In this document: positions 7,177 to 14,285 of the stretch, piece after piece
How positions within the stretch are numbered: the first letter of the stretch is position 1
Layout: the number at the start of each line of letters is the position of its first letter
Assembly: GCA_964580315.1 (NCBI GenBank)
Contig: CAZOKH010000048.1
Span: forward strand, 1-27,419
Source: CAZOKH01 sp964580315
GTDB taxonomy: Bacteria; Chloroflexota; Anaerolineae; Anaerolineales; Anaerolineaceae
DNA length: 27,419 nt
Reading direction: 5' to 3'
Notes under the pieces: model-generated
Told to the model about the DNA's origin: nothing
Seen by the model: only the letters and a program-made list of their open reading frames with translations
The model's database searches: none
Position numbers and translations under genes: made by a program

Positions 7177-8896
7177 TGGATGTTTCAATGTTTGTGGAAT
7201 TAAAGCCGGGGGTTGGAGCGACCTGGGTACATTCGGCAGAATCGCGTTGAATGCGCGATTCGAATGATCCCACCGTGCTGGAAGAACAAGTCAGGTTGTC
7301 TTTTGTTAAGGTGCCTACGTATAGTTTTCCGCCATAATGCGCCTGCCAGCCGCTGAGGACGAACGGAACAGGGCCATCTGCAAGTATCCATTCGCCGTTG
7401 TACTTGCGGGCGATATGGATGTGGGTGCCTGTAGCTGTTCCGCCCTGGCAGGATGGATGCCCGATGGGATCGTCCTGTTCGACCCATGCTCCCAGGGGAA
7501 TGCGGTCTTCATCGCTGACATGCAGGTAAAGTAACGCCCATCCAGTTTGTTCATAACCGTCGCCGTCCAGGTCCAGCACTACGACGCCGTTATCTGACCG
7601 GGTTACCAGCCCGGCTTCGGAGGCGGTGACCCAGGCGTCTGATTTTACGCAGCCGTGATCAATGGATGCGGGGGCAAAATCCAATGCTGCCAGGGCGCCG
7701 TCAGGCCCCCAGGCTGAATGCGGGCCGCCGGTGTAGCTCCAAAGATGATTCTTCTCAAAGGGTAGTTCGAGGTTGGGCTGGGTGAGGTGCGTGGGATAGA
7801 GCGGTTCAACGGATTCGGCGCGCAGCCAGGGGTTTCCAAACATTTGTTCATAAAGAACCGGCATGGAATCAGGGGCATATAAGACTCCGCCCCATTCTCG
7901 TTGGTTGTACAGCCTGGAGAATAAATATTGCAGCGCCACAGAACCCGCATTGAGGCTGGGCGCCAGGCGAATCACTTCTTTGTTGGGAAAATCGATCTCA
8001 GTAATTAAGCCGGCTCGCCAGCGGTAATATCCAATGGAAAGTTGTTGAACCGCCCAGCTTAATTGTTTGTAGAGACCTTTATCGTGAAAATCACGCCAGC
8101 CAATGGGATATTCGGTTTCAGCCATGTTGGTTGGCTGGCCGTAAACCCAGTGGCTTTGATATTCAACCAGCGCCAGCAGCATGCGTGGATTGATGGAGTT
8201 TTCGATTGCCACGCGTTCAATGACCTGCGGGCCGGTATGCCAGCCGTTGGTGCGCCATTCTTTGTAGTTGACTAAATATCCACCAGCATCGCGCACAAAC
8301 GCTTCCACGTCAAAGTCAACAGCCGAAGGTGAGAATATAATTTCGCTATCCGGCAGCACCTGGTCTTGCGGGCCGACGTTTCCAAGACGATTAGGGATGA
8401 TTAAGAGTTGGTCTGGTTTTATCAACTGAGCTTTTTCAGGGATTTCCTCAGGCGAGGCGATTTCTTCATAACCAACATTGTACCGAACAGCGACAGCTTC
8501 AAGTGTGTCGCCAGCCTGGCTGTAATAGAGTGTTGGCGGGGGTTGTGTTTTTTGCGTGTTGGTTGATGCCTCAGGTGTTGCTCCCATTGTCATGGATTGC
8601 GGCGGGCGGGTGATAATGGGTTCAAAGGGCAAATCGGTGGTCAGTGCCGCGCTGTCCTGGGTGGGCAAGGGATCGATGGGTGTTGGGTAAGGTTTGACAA
8701 TTTCTGCGGTTGGGAAGAGCGGATCAGGTTGAATGGTTTGAAAAGTGAGGGTTGGATCGACAACATAGAACAGGCTGGATTTGCAGGCAAAGATCACCGG
8801 ACTGCATATGATTAATAAAATCAAGATGTGCAGGCGCTTATCGTTGGATTTGGTTTTCGGGTTTACGCCCTTCAAAAGCTTCAATGGTTTTGCCAT
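7169..8896 (-). CDS. LysM/M23-type metallopeptidase lipoprotein, paralogue 2
   Basis: This is the longest paralogue, at 575 residues. It has a basic N-terminus, a hydrophobic core and lipobox VIFAC (Cys38). A Pro/Thr-rich linker (about 55-120) is longer than in its neighbours. It is followed by a LysM module (YYSQAGDTLEAVAVRYN, about 124-168), the central helical domain (about 180-355, conserved LLALVEYQS with Glu245 and LNAGSVALQYL), and the M23-type domain (about 378-515). Zinc ligands are His393, Asp406, His459 and His492-x-His494, with LDLDGDGYE at 441-449 and paired Cys (HGCV, PSCQGG). It ends with an extra Cys-containing tail (about 535-575) that the other two lack. The ATG follows a weak GAGAAAG site and lies 59 bp inside the 3' end of paralogue 3, so expression is probably coupled. 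Expected role: cutting peptide cross-links in the wall. Confidence 0.88.
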   Translation of the reverse strand: MAKPLKLLKGVNPKTKSNDKRLHILILLIICSPVIFACKSSLFYVVDPTLTFQTIQPDPLFPTAEIVKPYPTPIDPLPTQDSAALTTDLPFEPIITRPPQSMTMGATPEASTNTQKTQPPPTLYYSQAGDTLEAVAVRYNVGYEEIASPEEIPEKAQLIKPDQLLIIPNRLGNVGPQDQVLPDSEIIFSPSAVDFDVEAFVRDAGGYLVNYKEWRTNGWHTGPQVIERVAIENSINPRMLLALVEYQSHWVYGQPTNMAETEYPIGWRDFHDKGLYKQLSWAVQQLSIGYYRWRAGLITEIDFPNKEVIRLAPSLNAGSVALQYLFSRLYNQREWGGVLYAPDSMPVLYEQMFGNPWLRAESVEPLYPTHLTQPNLELPFEKNHLWSYTGGPHSAWGPDGALAALDFAPASIDHGCVKSDAWVTASEAGLVTRSDNGVVVLDLDGDGYEQTGWALLYLHVSDEDRIPLGAWVEQDDPIGHPSCQGGTATGTHIHIARKYNGEWILADGPVPFVLSGWQAHYGGKLYVGTLTKDNLTCSSSTVGSFESRIQRDSAECTQVAPTPGFNSTNIETSNE

Positions 8897-10412
8897 TCTT
8901 TCTCAACAGTCCATCATATTCAAACCCCTGACCTTCGGAAATCCAGCCATCCAGGTTGAAAGGTATTTTACCATCAGCGGGAATCCATTCACCATTAAAT
9001 CGCCGGGCAATGTGAACATGCGTGCCGCTGGAAATTCCGCCTTCGCAGGAAGGATGACCGATGCGGTCGCCAGCTTTTACCATTTCACCGGCAGAAATCC
9101 GGTCACGGGTTTCAATATGCATATAAAGCAGGCTCCAACCGGTTTGTTCGGCACCATCGCCGTCCAAATCTTGCACAACTCTGCCTTTTTCGGAGCTGAC
9201 AATGATGCCGTCAGCCATGGCGGTTACCCAGGCATCAGATGATACGCATCCCAGCGCTTCGCCTGGCGGGGCAAAATCCAGGGCCGCCCACCCTGATCCG
9301 CTTCCCCAGCCACCGTGGGGGCCGCCGGTGAATGACCAGGAAACTGAATCCTCAAAGGGTAGCTGCAATTCGGGTTGCGATAAGCCTGGTGGAATCAATG
9401 GGTCAAATGACCAGTCAAACGCATATCCAAACATCGAAGTGAACGTTTGCGAAATCCCGTTTGCAGAAACCACATTTTGCCATTTTTCATAATCATACAA
9501 CAGGCTCATCAAGTATTGTATGCCAACTGTGCCAGCGTTGAGAGAGTCTGCCGGTGGAACGATGCGCCGATTGCTAAAAGTGAATCCGGAAAGACCGTCC
9601 ACTCGCCAGAGATAATACCCGTAATTTAACTGGTTGGCAGCCCAGGCGAGCTGACGATAAAGCCCGGTGTAATTCTCATTTATGTAGCGCAGCGGGTATG
9701 TGATGGTGACTTCTTCAACGGATGGCTGCGTAATCCACCGGCTTTGAAATTCCAGCAGTGCAAGAAGAATGCGCGGATTAATCGAATATTCCTGGCTGAC
9801 CCGCTGCACAACCTGCCAACCGGGAGTGGATTCACCATCAACCTCTTCGGAATAACCATTCAAGAAGCCGTCGTAATATTGGACAACTTCCGCGATATCA
9901 AATGAAATTGTGGATGGGCTGTACACCAGTTCCGAATCAGGGATGAGCTTTTCGCTGGACCCCGGCTCAAGAATGACGGGCGGGGGAATGCGGATTATTT
10001 GTCCAACTTCAAGGATGTCGGGATTGGACAGTTGATTGTATTCAACCAATGATTGCAGATCGACCTGGTATTTCCTGGCGATGGCAGCCAGTGAATCTCC
10101 GTATTGCACTGCATAGTCAAGCGGCTGATTGCGAATGGACGGCAGGGTATGCGGCGAGTCCGGAGTGGGGGTGAGGATGGGACTGCCGGGAACAGGTTTT
10201 TTGTAGAACGGTGGATTGGTTTCCAATGCAATTTCATTGGAAATTGGGCTGCTTGAATCTTGCAACATTTCTGTTTCAGGAATGGCGCAGGCCAGTATTA
10301 TGACCAAACAAACAACCAGCCATAAAGCCGGGGCGATTTTCACGGCTTTGCGGAATGGGGGTGAGAGACTTGCGGGTTTATTCAAAATGAAATGGCAAAT
10401 GACGGCCACCAA
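8838..10412 (-). CDS. LysM/M23-type metallopeptidase lipoprotein, paralogue 3 (start uncertain)
   Basis: The maximal frame is 524 residues and has no ATG near its N-terminus. TTG 10412, GTG 10409 and TTG 10385 are candidates. TTG 10385 overlaps the stop of the HIT gene by 8 bp and gives the best-shaped lipoprotein signal (Lys/Arg region, hydrophobic run, lipobox IILAC, Cys42 in maximal numbering). Domains are LysM (YAVQYGDSLAAIARKYQVD, about 100-144), the central helical domain (about 155-335; ILLALLEFQS with Glu221, LNAGTVGIQYL) and M23 (about 350-490). Zinc ligands are His366, Asp379, His432 and His465-x-His467. The DLDGDG loop is at 415-420, with Cys in GCVSS and PSCEGG. It is the first of the three paralogues and lies directly after the HIT gene. 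It is probably a murein endopeptidase, and an additional activity in the central domain is possible but unproven. Confidence 0.86.
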   Translation of the reverse strand: MVAVICHFILNKPASLSPPFRKAVKIAPALWLVVCLVIILACAIPETEMLQDSSSPISNEIALETNPPFYKKPVPGSPILTPTPDSPHTLPSIRNQPLDYAVQYGDSLAAIARKYQVDLQSLVEYNQLSNPDILEVGQIIRIPPPVILEPGSSEKLIPDSELVYSPSTISFDIAEVVQYYDGFLNGYSEEVDGESTPGWQVVQRVSQEYSINPRILLALLEFQSRWITQPSVEEVTITYPLRYINENYTGLYRQLAWAANQLNYGYYLWRVDGLSGFTFSNRRIVPPADSLNAGTVGIQYLMSLLYDYEKWQNVVSANGISQTFTSMFGYAFDWSFDPLIPPGLSQPELQLPFEDSVSWSFTGGPHGGWGSGSGWAALDFAPPGEALGCVSSDAWVTAMADGIIVSSEKGRVVQDLDGDGAEQTGWSLLYMHIETRDRISAGEMVKAGDRIGHPSCEGGISSGTHVHIARRFNGEWIPADGKIPFNLDGWISEGQGFEYDGLLRKNGKTIEAFEGRKPENQIQR

Positions 10413-10746
10413 TCAAATGCATATGAAGATGAAATACGCTTTGCCCGGCATCAGGACCGGTGTTGATGACAAGACGGTATCCGCTTTGTGAAACATTGTT
10501 TTCTTTGGCCAGTTGTTGTGCAACAGTGACCATGTGACCTATGACATTTTCGTCGCCTGGTTGGGCATGGTTAGCCGATTCGATATGCCGATTGGGAATA
10601 ATGAGAATGTGGACGGGGGCAATGGGGTGAAGATCGACGAATGCGGTCACCAGTTCATCCCGGTACAATATTTCTGCGGGGCTTTTTCCTGAAGCGATAT
10701 TGCAGAAAATGCAATTTGCTTTTTGCTGTTCGGTCATTTGTTTCAC
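10378..10746 (-). CDS. HIT family nucleotide-binding/hydrolase protein (HinT-like)
   Basis: The protein (122 residues from GTG 10746, or 119 from ATG 10737) shows the whole histidine-triad fold: CIFCNIASGKSPAEILYRD at the N-terminus with the Cys pair that binds Zn in many members, then HPIAPVHILIIPNRHI, then the catalytic triad His106-x-His108-x-His110 in FHLHMHLIGG. HIT proteins of this branch hydrolyse AMP-lysine or adenosine phosphoramidates, or dinucleoside polyphosphates, in the cytoplasm. The GTG start shares one base with the upstream stop (TAGTG), which favours re-initiation, but no Shine-Dalgarno sequence distinguishes it from ATG 10737. It sits between lipoprotein genes, an odd place for a cytoplasmic enzyme. 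It probably rides in the operon as a housekeeping passenger. Confidence 0.93.
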   Translation of the reverse strand: MKQMTEQQKANCIFCNIASGKSPAEILYRDELVTAFVDLHPIAPVHILIIPNRHIESANHAQPGDENVIGHMVTVAQQLAKENNVSQSGYRLVINTGPDAGQSVFHLHMHLIGGRHLPFHFE

Positions 10747-12011
10747 TATTCAGATTCTGATCCTGCGGTGGTATCGGCGGCAGGAATTTCACCAGTGATC
10801 GATTTGCACATGAGATTGTAGTATTGCAGCTCGATTTCTTTGTTCTGTCTGGCATGTTCTTTGGCTTCTTTGCCAATGCTGCGAACAGTGTCAATGTGAT
10901 AACTGGAATCGGAATCGGTGTAGCGCGGCAGAACCATCAAAGGATCGTTAACGGCGCCTTCCGGCATCCACATGGGGCGCGCCGGATCGGCGCTATCCGT
11001 CAGGGGAATCCAATTAAACATCAATGGCCCGCGCGGATTGGTGGTGAACCCCAGCTCATAGCCGGCTTCATGGGCAACTTGGGCTGCCAGCGGTGTGAAA
11101 CCGCCCCCGGGCCAAATGTAGGCAATGGGCCTTTTGCCGTATTTCTCGTTGATGGTGTCAGATGCGCCAAACAGTTCGGAACGGATGTAATCTTCGGTTG
11201 AATCAGCCCCAATGGGAATGTTGTGTACAACGCCGTGCGCCTGGTGATCTACCCAGCCTTCATTTTGCAGGCGAATGTTTCCATCGTAAACTTCTGGCAG
11301 GGTGTCGGGGCTGCTGATCCAGGCATTTGTCACTGTCCAGCCGTATTCTTCGTAGTAAGGCTTGAAGTGCGTTTCAAAATAGTCGGCATAGTGGCGGTCA
11401 TCAACAATGAAAATTACCGAGCGGGATGGAATTTTTGCATTGTCCACCAGGAAATCTCGCAATTGCTGCATGGTGATGGCTTTAAAACCCTGGGCAGCCA
11501 GGTTGTCCATTAATTGCGTCAGGGTTTCAGAAGTAATCTGGTAATCTTTGGTCACACCTTTGCCGGCGGCCAGGATGGAATGGAACATGATGGGCATCAC
11601 TACCGTTCCGGGTTCGCTGTTATTCGGATTCCAACGCTTGTAAAGGTATTCGCAGGTGTCCTGGATATAAGTGTGCGGAGGATCATTTGGATTTAACAGC
11701 GATGATGTGTAAATGGGCGGGAGAGCCGGAGGTGTGATGTTGGGATCGGTGGTAGCCGTCGGTTCCGGCGTGTTTGTGGCGGTGGGAAGCGGTTGGGTGG
11801 CGGTGGCAGAAGGAAGCGCCGTCTCAGTTGGTTGAGGAGAAGAAGCGCTGACAGCGTAGGTGGCAGTGAGCAAGGCGCTTTCAAACAGGGCGGTAGCTTC
11901 GGCAGAAGAAGACTGCGCACCCCCGGTACAGGCGGAGGTGGTCAAGATGATAATGGTTACGATGAATAATGCTATCCATCTGTACCGGGGAAAATGTGCA
12001 GTTTTTTTCAT
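10746..12011 (-). CDS. Lipoprotein with polysaccharide deacetylase-like (CE4/NodB-type) domain
   Basis: The protein (421 residues) has a signal with lipobox TTSAC (Cys28), then a Thr/Pro/Ala linker to about residue 100, then a catalytic-like region (about 135-335). It begins VVMPIMFHSI, as CE4 domains do. Motif 1, normally TFDDG, reads IVDDRHYADY (Asp204, Asp205). Motif 2 is His259-x3-His263 (AHGVVH). The motif 3 region reads YIWPGGGFTP. Metal ligands Asp205, His259 and His263 are therefore retained, but the glycine of motif 1 and the RPPY-type motif are changed. CE4 enzymes deacetylate GlcNAc or MurNAc in wall or surface glycans; here the substrate is unknown and loss of activity cannot be excluded. 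ACAGGTA precedes the start. It follows ino1 by 28 bp and overlaps the HIT gene by one base. Confidence 0.82.
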   Translation of the reverse strand: MKKTAHFPRYRWIALFIVTIIILTTSACTGGAQSSSAEATALFESALLTATYAVSASSPQPTETALPSATATQPLPTATNTPEPTATTDPNITPPALPPIYTSSLLNPNDPPHTYIQDTCEYLYKRWNPNNSEPGTVVMPIMFHSILAAGKGVTKDYQITSETLTQLMDNLAAQGFKAITMQQLRDFLVDNAKIPSRSVIFIVDDRHYADYFETHFKPYYEEYGWTVTNAWISSPDTLPEVYDGNIRLQNEGWVDHQAHGVVHNIPIGADSTEDYIRSELFGASDTINEKYGKRPIAYIWPGGGFTPLAAQVAHEAGYELGFTTNPRGPLMFNWIPLTDSADPARPMWMPEGAVNDPLMVLPRYTDSDSSYHIDTVRSIGKEAKEHARQNKEIELQYYNLMCKSITGEIPAADTTAGSESE

Positions 12012-12039
12012 TTTTATACCTGTAAAGAATATTTGTTAA

Positions 12040-13125
12040 TTATTCGGTTGCTTCACCCCGAATGAATTTTTCGGTCATTTCATGAGCAATTTCGTCTTTG
12101 AACTGCCTGGGTGGTGTTTTCATGAAGTAGGATGCGGGGGCGTACAATGGGCCGCTGATGCCGCGGTCGAGGGCTAACTTTGCACAACGCACAGCATCAA
12201 TGATAACACCGGCAGAGTTGGGTGAATCCCACACTTCCAATTTTACTTCCATATTCAAAGGCACTTCACCAAAGGTGGTGCCTTCCATGCGAATATAACA
12301 CCATTTGCGGTCAGTCAGCCAGGGTACATAATCGCTTGGTCCAACGTGAACATTGTTTGGATCGATTGGAGTGGGCAGCATGCTGGTGACGGCGCCGGTT
12401 TTGGAAATCTTTTTGGATTCCAGGCGGTCGCGCTCCAGCATGTTCAAAAAGTCGGTGTTGCCGCCAAAATTTAGCTGGTATGTGCGGTCAAGGCGGACAC
12501 CGCGATCAACGAACAGGCTGGTGAGAACACGGTGCGTGATGGTGGCGCCAACCTGGCTTTTGATGTCATCGCCAATGATGGGCAAGCCGCGCTCTTTGAA
12601 ACGATTGCCCCAGTATTCTGAACTGGCAATGAACACTGGAATGGCATTGACAAACGCGCAGCCAGCTTCCAAAATCTGTTCAACATACCATTTGGTTGCC
12701 ATTTCAGATCCAACTGGCAGGTAACTCACGACCACATCGGTTTTGGTGTCTTTGAGGATTTGAACAATATTGTCTGTTTTGCCAGGGGCTTTCTTCAATA
12801 TCTCGGAAAGGTATTTGCCCAAACCATCATGAGTCATACCGCGATGAACAGGCACATTCATTTTTGGCACATCGAAGAACTTGTAGGTATTGTTCGGGTA
12901 AGCATAGATGGCTTCCGAAAGGTCTTTACCCACTTTTGTATCAACGATATCGATGGCTGCCGAGAATTCAACATCGCTGATGTGATAACCGCCCAGGTTG
13001 ACATGCATCAAACCCGGCACGCGGTCAGTGTCTTTGGCGTCTTTGTAGAAATGGACACCTTGAACTAAAGAGGAAGCGCAGTTCCCCACTCCTATGATTG
13101 CCACGCGCACTTTTTTGTCGCTCAT
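12040..13125 (-). CDS. ino1: myo-Inositol-1-phosphate synthase
   Basis: The 361-residue protein belongs to the NAD-dependent inositol-3-phosphate synthase family, prokaryotic short form. It turns glucose 6-phosphate into inositol 1-phosphate, the first step to phosphatidylinositol and other inositol compounds. The Rossmann motif VAIIGVGNCASSLVQG starts at residue 8. Family blocks follow: DVVVSYLPVGSE, the GGNTDFLNML segment, and DRGISGPLYAPASYFMK near the end, with catalytic lysines expected in the DDIKSQ and ESKKISK regions. The start is fixed by AAGGAG at 13140-13135, although the frame stays open for another 128 codons upstream. A -10-like TATAAT at 13228-13223 would give a leader of about 90 nt. 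It is probably the first gene of the minus-strand lipoprotein operon. The family assignment is firm, and which inositol product the cell makes is not shown here. Confidence 0.93.
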   Translation of the reverse strand: MSDKKVRVAIIGVGNCASSLVQGVHFYKDAKDTDRVPGLMHVNLGGYHISDVEFSAAIDIVDTKVGKDLSEAIYAYPNNTYKFFDVPKMNVPVHRGMTHDGLGKYLSEILKKAPGKTDNIVQILKDTKTDVVVSYLPVGSEMATKWYVEQILEAGCAFVNAIPVFIASSEYWGNRFKERGLPIIGDDIKSQVGATITHRVLTSLFVDRGVRLDRTYQLNFGGNTDFLNMLERDRLESKKISKTGAVTSMLPTPIDPNNVHVGPSDYVPWLTDRKWCYIRMEGTTFGEVPLNMEVKLEVWDSPNSAGVIIDAVRCAKLALDRGISGPLYAPASYFMKTPPRQFKDEIAHEMTEKFIRGEATE

Positions 13126-13134
13126 CTTGTCATG

Positions 13135-13140
13135 CTCCTT
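13135..13140 (-). promoter_or_regulatory. Ribosome binding site fixing the ino1 start
   Basis: On the minus strand AAGGAG lies 9 nt before ATG 13125, exactly in front of the Rossmann-fold N-terminus. It argues against the much longer open frame that reaches ATG 13443, which has no such site. Confidence 0.8.
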
Positions 13141-13222
13141 CGTAATTGGATTATCAAGAGTTTTTTCAAACTTGTTAAATTGTTTTGTGAATTTCCCGGA
13201 ACAACATAAAGTGACACTATCG

Positions 13223-13228
13223 ATTATA
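13223..13228 (-). promoter_or_regulatory. Candidate -10 box for ino1 operon
   Basis: A perfect TATAAT on the minus strand lies about 100 bases upstream of the ino1 ATG. The sequence 17 bases upstream, TTAGCT, is a poor -35 match (3 of 6), so this is a candidate only. Confidence 0.4.
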
Positions 13229-13471
13229 CCCTCAGCCATGAAAATAGCTAATTTTTTGATGGGAATTTCTTCGGCGGCGAACAGATGATCAAATGAACAG
13301 AGTTGATTTGGGTGAATTATTCTAATAAGTCTATCACAACCAATACAGGATAAGGTGATTTGACCTTGCGATGAGGTTGAAACGGTGTTTTCACCGCACT
13401 TATTTGCGTAGACATCTTTGTGGTGATTACGAACTCGGGTCATTTTTTTGGAAGAGACTGGGAAATTTGCA

Positions 13472-13480
13472 TGGTATAAT
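13472..13480 (+). promoter_or_regulatory. Candidate extended -10 promoter for yebC-ruvC operon
   Basis: TGGTATAAT is a perfect TATAAT preceded by the TGn extension that can replace a -35 box. It lies 49 bases before the yebC ATG and is followed by GGAG 8 nt from the start. No good -35 hexamer stands at 17 bases, which fits the extended -10 class. Confidence 0.6.
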
Positions 13481-13529
13481 ATTTGTGAATTTGTACCAAT
13501 TCCCCCAACTCAAGTGCGGAGATTAACGT

Positions 13530-14279
13530 ATGTCTGGACATAATAAGTGGTCAACAATTAAACGGAAAAAAGGCGCTGCAGATGCAAAGCGCGGTCAGAT
13601 GTTCACAAAATTAGCTCGAGAAATTGCCATGGCTGCCCGTGAAGGCGGTGGTGATCTGGATAGCAACTTCCGTTTACGACTGGCAGTTGACAAAGCACGC
13701 GCACAAAACATGCCGAAAGACAGCATTGAACGTGCTGTCAAACGCGGCACCGGTGAAAACAAAGACGGCACAGTGATTGAGCAAATCTTTTACGAAGGAT
13801 ATGCTCCACATGGAATTGCCCTGATCATTGAGTGCTATACCGAGAATCGCAATCGAACGGTGGCTGATTTGCGCCATTTGCTTACCAAATCTGGCGGGTC
13901 GATGGGTGAAGCGGGATCGGTTGCCTGGCAGTTCACCCGCGCTGCTTATTTCAGCTTCCCTGCTCAAGGTGTTGAGTTTGACAAGGTTTTTGAAATGGCA
14001 GTGGACAATGGCGCAAATGATTGCAGTTCAGAAGACGACGAGATTGAGATCGTTGGCCCTGTTGAATCATTCAAAGCCTTGAGTGATGCCCTGAACAAAA
14101 TGGGGATTCACCCTGAAGAAGCCGGGCTGCGCATGCTTCCCAACCAGGAAACTGAACTGGGGATTGAAGAAACCCAGCAGGTTTTGCGCGCCATTGAGGC
14201 CATTGAAGAACTGGATGACGTGCAGCAGGTTTATTCAAACCTGAAAATTTCCGAGGAGGCAATGGAGGCTATGAGCTGA
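13530..14279 (+). CDS. yebC: YebC/PmpR family protein (TACO1 family)
   Basis: The protein (249 residues) has the normal family length and the hallmark N-terminus MSGHNKWSTIKRKKGAAD, then FTKLAREIAMAAREGG and the KGTGE-like RGTGENKDG. The acidic patch is in the second domain (SSEDDEIEIV). YebC proteins are broadly conserved and cytoplasmic. Some act as DNA-binding regulators, while others, including the mitochondrial homologue TACO1, help translation of difficult proline-rich stretches. GGAG stands 8 nt before the ATG and an extended -10 box lies upstream. It heads a plus-strand cluster with ruvC (6 bp gap), a SPOUT methyltransferase and ruvA; yebC next to ruv genes is a very common arrangement in bacteria. 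Whether it acts on transcription or translation here cannot be told from sequence. Confidence 0.95.
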   Translation: MSGHNKWSTIKRKKGAADAKRGQMFTKLAREIAMAAREGGGDLDSNFRLRLAVDKARAQNMPKDSIERAVKRGTGENKDGTVIEQIFYEGYAPHGIALIIECYTENRNRTVADLRHLLTKSGGSMGEAGSVAWQFTRAAYFSFPAQGVEFDKVFEMAVDNGANDCSSEDDEIEIVGPVESFKALSDALNKMGIHPEEAGLRMLPNQETELGIEETQQVLRAIEAIEELDDVQQVYSNLKISEEAMEAMS

Positions 14280-14285
14280 GCTTCC

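Larger units (their letters stand above)
13126..13529 (-). other. 404-bp divergent intergenic region between ino1 and yebC
   Basis: This is the only gap over 300 bases. On the minus strand it stays open in the ino1 frame back to a stop at about 13510. An ATG at 13443 would add 106 residues to Ino1, but there is no ribosome binding site there and the encoded residues do not resemble any family I recognise. It holds promoter candidates on both strands (listed separately) and a small perfect hairpin, CGGTG-TTTT-CACCG at 13383-13396. I see no tRNA-like structure and no known riboswitch core. It most likely serves as a divergent promoter region with a leader for ino1; a small RNA cannot be ruled out. 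Confidence 0.6.

Noticed and set aside
9202..9629. Plus-strand open frames within the M23 paralogue region
   Set aside because: They are antisense to the well-supported paralogue 3 and code for nothing recognisable.
13094..13288. Plus-strand 64-codon frame with a hydrophobic segment before yebC
   Set aside because: It begins antisense within ino1, has no ribosome binding site and its hydrophobic look is composition only.
12040..13443. Ino1 starting at ATG 13443 (467 residues)
   Set aside because: The conserved protein starts at 13125 behind AAGGAG; no ribosome binding site stands before 13443 and the extra residues match nothing known.
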